The translations under genes were made by a program, and so were the position numbers. A stretch of DNA of 15,095 bases, from positions 1 through 15,095 of the forward strand of contig PUMX01000081.1 in NCBI GenBank assembly GCA_003552485.1. Reading direction: 5' to 3'. This DNA comes from Candidatus Hydrogenedentota bacterium. Lineage in GTDB: Bacteria > Hydrogenedentota > Hydrogenedentia > Hydrogenedentales > SLHB01. The notes below the pieces were generated by a model, which searched no databases, was not told where the DNA came from, and saw only the letters and a program-made list of their open reading frames with translations. Every line of letters starts with the position of its first letter. Position 1 is the first letter of the stretch. This document shows, one piece after another, positions 14,141-15,095 of this stretch.

Positions 14141-14159
14141 GGAAAGGGGTGGCCTTTCC
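14141..14159 (+). other. Hairpin in front of the carrier's ribosome-binding site
   Basis: GGAAAGG (14141-14147) and CCTTTCC (14153-14159) form a perfect seven-pair stem with a five-base loop, ending four bases before the AAGGAGA ribosome-binding site. It has no T-run. It may modulate translation of the carrier or protect a processed message end. Confidence 0.35.
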
Positions 14160-14176
14160 CCACAAGGAGAAATTGC

Positions 14177-15095
14177 ATGGAAGAGCGTGAATCCATACTG
14201 AAGCGTATTGCTCCGGGACTTATCACCGCGGCCGTTGTTATCGGTCCCGGCAGCATCGTGGCGTCCAGCCGGGCGGGCGCCGAGGCCGAGTACCGGCTGG
14301 TGTGGCTGCTGCTCCTGGGATTCATATTCATGGCCACGTTTACCGCCATGGCTGCGCGCTTGGCCTGCGCCATTCCCGAGACGCCGCTGCAATACATCGC
14401 CGCCAAGTGGAGCCGCGCGCTCGCTTTTGTAGCAGGTCTCTCCGGGTTTCTGGTCACAGCCGGTTTTCAGTTTGGCAACAATATCGGCGCATCGGTCTCG
14501 CTTACTACCGTAACCGGCGTGCCTCCGTGGGTATGGTCGATACTCTTCACGATTCTTGCGCTGATTTTTCTCATACGCGCAAAACATGTGTACAAGATGC
14601 TTGAGCAGGTGATGATCGTTCTGGTCTTTCTGATGCTGGTGGCATTCGTGGCGAACCTTTTCTGGACCGGCCTTGATTTGCCGCGCCTCGCCAGCGGCTT
14701 TGTGCCGCGGGTGTTCGAGGGTAATGAACCCACCATCGCCCGCGCCATGTTGGCTACTACCTTCTCCGCCGTTGCTGCGTTCTACATGGCGTATCTTGGC
14801 CACGCCAAAGGCTGGACACGTCCCAATGCAGAGCGCGCAATCACGGACTCGTGGATTGGCCTGTCTTTCTTAGGCGTGATTGCGCTGATCATCATGATTA
14901 GCGCAGCGCAGGCGCTTTACGGGACCGGACGGGATTTCGCCAACGTGGGGGAATTGGCCGAGCAGTTACAGGCGGTCCTCGGGCAATGGGCCACGCTGGT
15001 CTTCAGTCTCGGGTTGGCCGCGGCCTCGTTTTCCTCGTTCATCGCCAACGCACTGATTGGCGGGGTGCTCATGGCGGATGGGGCGGGGCAGTATC
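14177..15095 (+). CDS. Divergent Nramp-family transporter (partial)
   Basis: The first 306 codons are visible; the gene runs off the right edge. AAGGAGA (14164-14170) supports the start. The LeuT-fold Nramp pattern is recognisable: APGLITAAVVIGPGSIVASSRAGAE-type TM1 (12 onwards), then an EYRLVWLLLLGFI segment, and many further hydrophobic helices. The metal-ligand motifs are altered. The TM1 DPGN motif reads GPGS (23-26), and the TM6 MPH motif reads MAY within FYMAYLGHAKGW (202-213). So Mn/Fe transport of the canonical type is doubtful. It may move another cation or be an Nramp-related carrier with a different substrate. It is the third gene of the SDR-DapA operon, 53 bases after the DapA-family stop. 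Nramp-family membership is fairly sure; the substrate is open. Confidence 0.82.
   Translation, partial: MEERESILKRIAPGLITAAVVIGPGSIVASSRAGAEAEYRLVWLLLLGFIFMATFTAMAARLACAIPETPLQYIAAKWSRALAFVAGLSGFLVTAGFQFGNNIGASVSLTTVTGVPPWVWSILFTILALIFLIRAKHVYKMLEQVMIVLVFLMLVAFVANLFWTGLDLPRLASGFVPRVFEGNEPTIARAMLATTFSAVAAFYMAYLGHAKGWTRPNAERAITDSWIGLSFLGVIALIIMISAAQALYGTGRDFANVGELAEQLQAVLGQWATLVFSLGLAAASFSSFIANALIGGVLMADGAGQY

Noticed and set aside
14066..14803. 245-codon minus-strand frame opposite the Nramp-type gene
   Set aside because: Its composition is that of a GC-rich antisense shadow, and the plus-strand frame has family motifs and a ribosome-binding site.

Overview
The window is GC-rich chromosomal DNA from a Gram-negative-type bacterium: there are lipoprotein signal peptides, a periplasmic-binding-protein transporter and a membrane cytochrome. 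Two degraded C-termini of H-X9-DG pseudopilin-type proteins (both read ...LFMDGHV...) point to Planctomycetota, Hydrogenedentota, Lentisphaerota or a related lineage, where this family is hugely expanded. The clustering of a DapA-family enzyme, an enolase-superfamily enzyme and a divergent Nramp-type carrier fits that guess. The phylum is inferred, not shown.

Left edge, minus strand (1-1457): the N-terminal 250 residues of a DUF255/YyaL thioredoxin-like protein and, upstream of it, a bifunctional-nuclease-domain (DUF151) protein with a near-consensus sigma-70 promoter. Next come about 690 bases without an intact gene (1401-2093). They hold a perfect 7-bp dyad, a very good sigma-70 promoter pointing rightwards, and a remnant of an H-X9-DG protein.

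Centre, plus strand (2094-8148): the most interesting block. A ModA-like substrate-binding lipoprotein is followed by a palindromic repeat cluster, then a 677-residue fusion of a ferric-reductase-like (MsrQ-type) haem b membrane domain to an ethylbenzene-dehydrogenase-type haem-binding domain. A second ModA-like lipoprotein, a ModB-like permease and an overlapping ModC-like ATPase with a C-terminal accessory domain complete it. Together they look like an oxyanion (molybdate/tungstate-type) ABC importer with two binding proteins and an embedded redox protein. Inverted H-X9-DG remnants lie on both sides of the block.

Right part (8382-15095): a metabolic region with alternating strands. It holds a class V PLP-dependent enzyme (minus), a kynurenine-formamidase-type cyclase (plus), an enolase-superfamily enzyme (minus), and a plus-strand operon of an extended-SDR-like protein, a DapA-family lyase and an Nramp-family carrier cut by the window end. 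An enolase-type dehydratase plus a dehydrogenase plus a DapA-type aldolase is the usual logic of sugar-acid degradation, but no substrate can be read from the sequence. The SDR and the carrier each lack hallmark active-site residues of their family.

No rRNA, tRNA, CRISPR array, complete insertion sequence or phage gene was seen.
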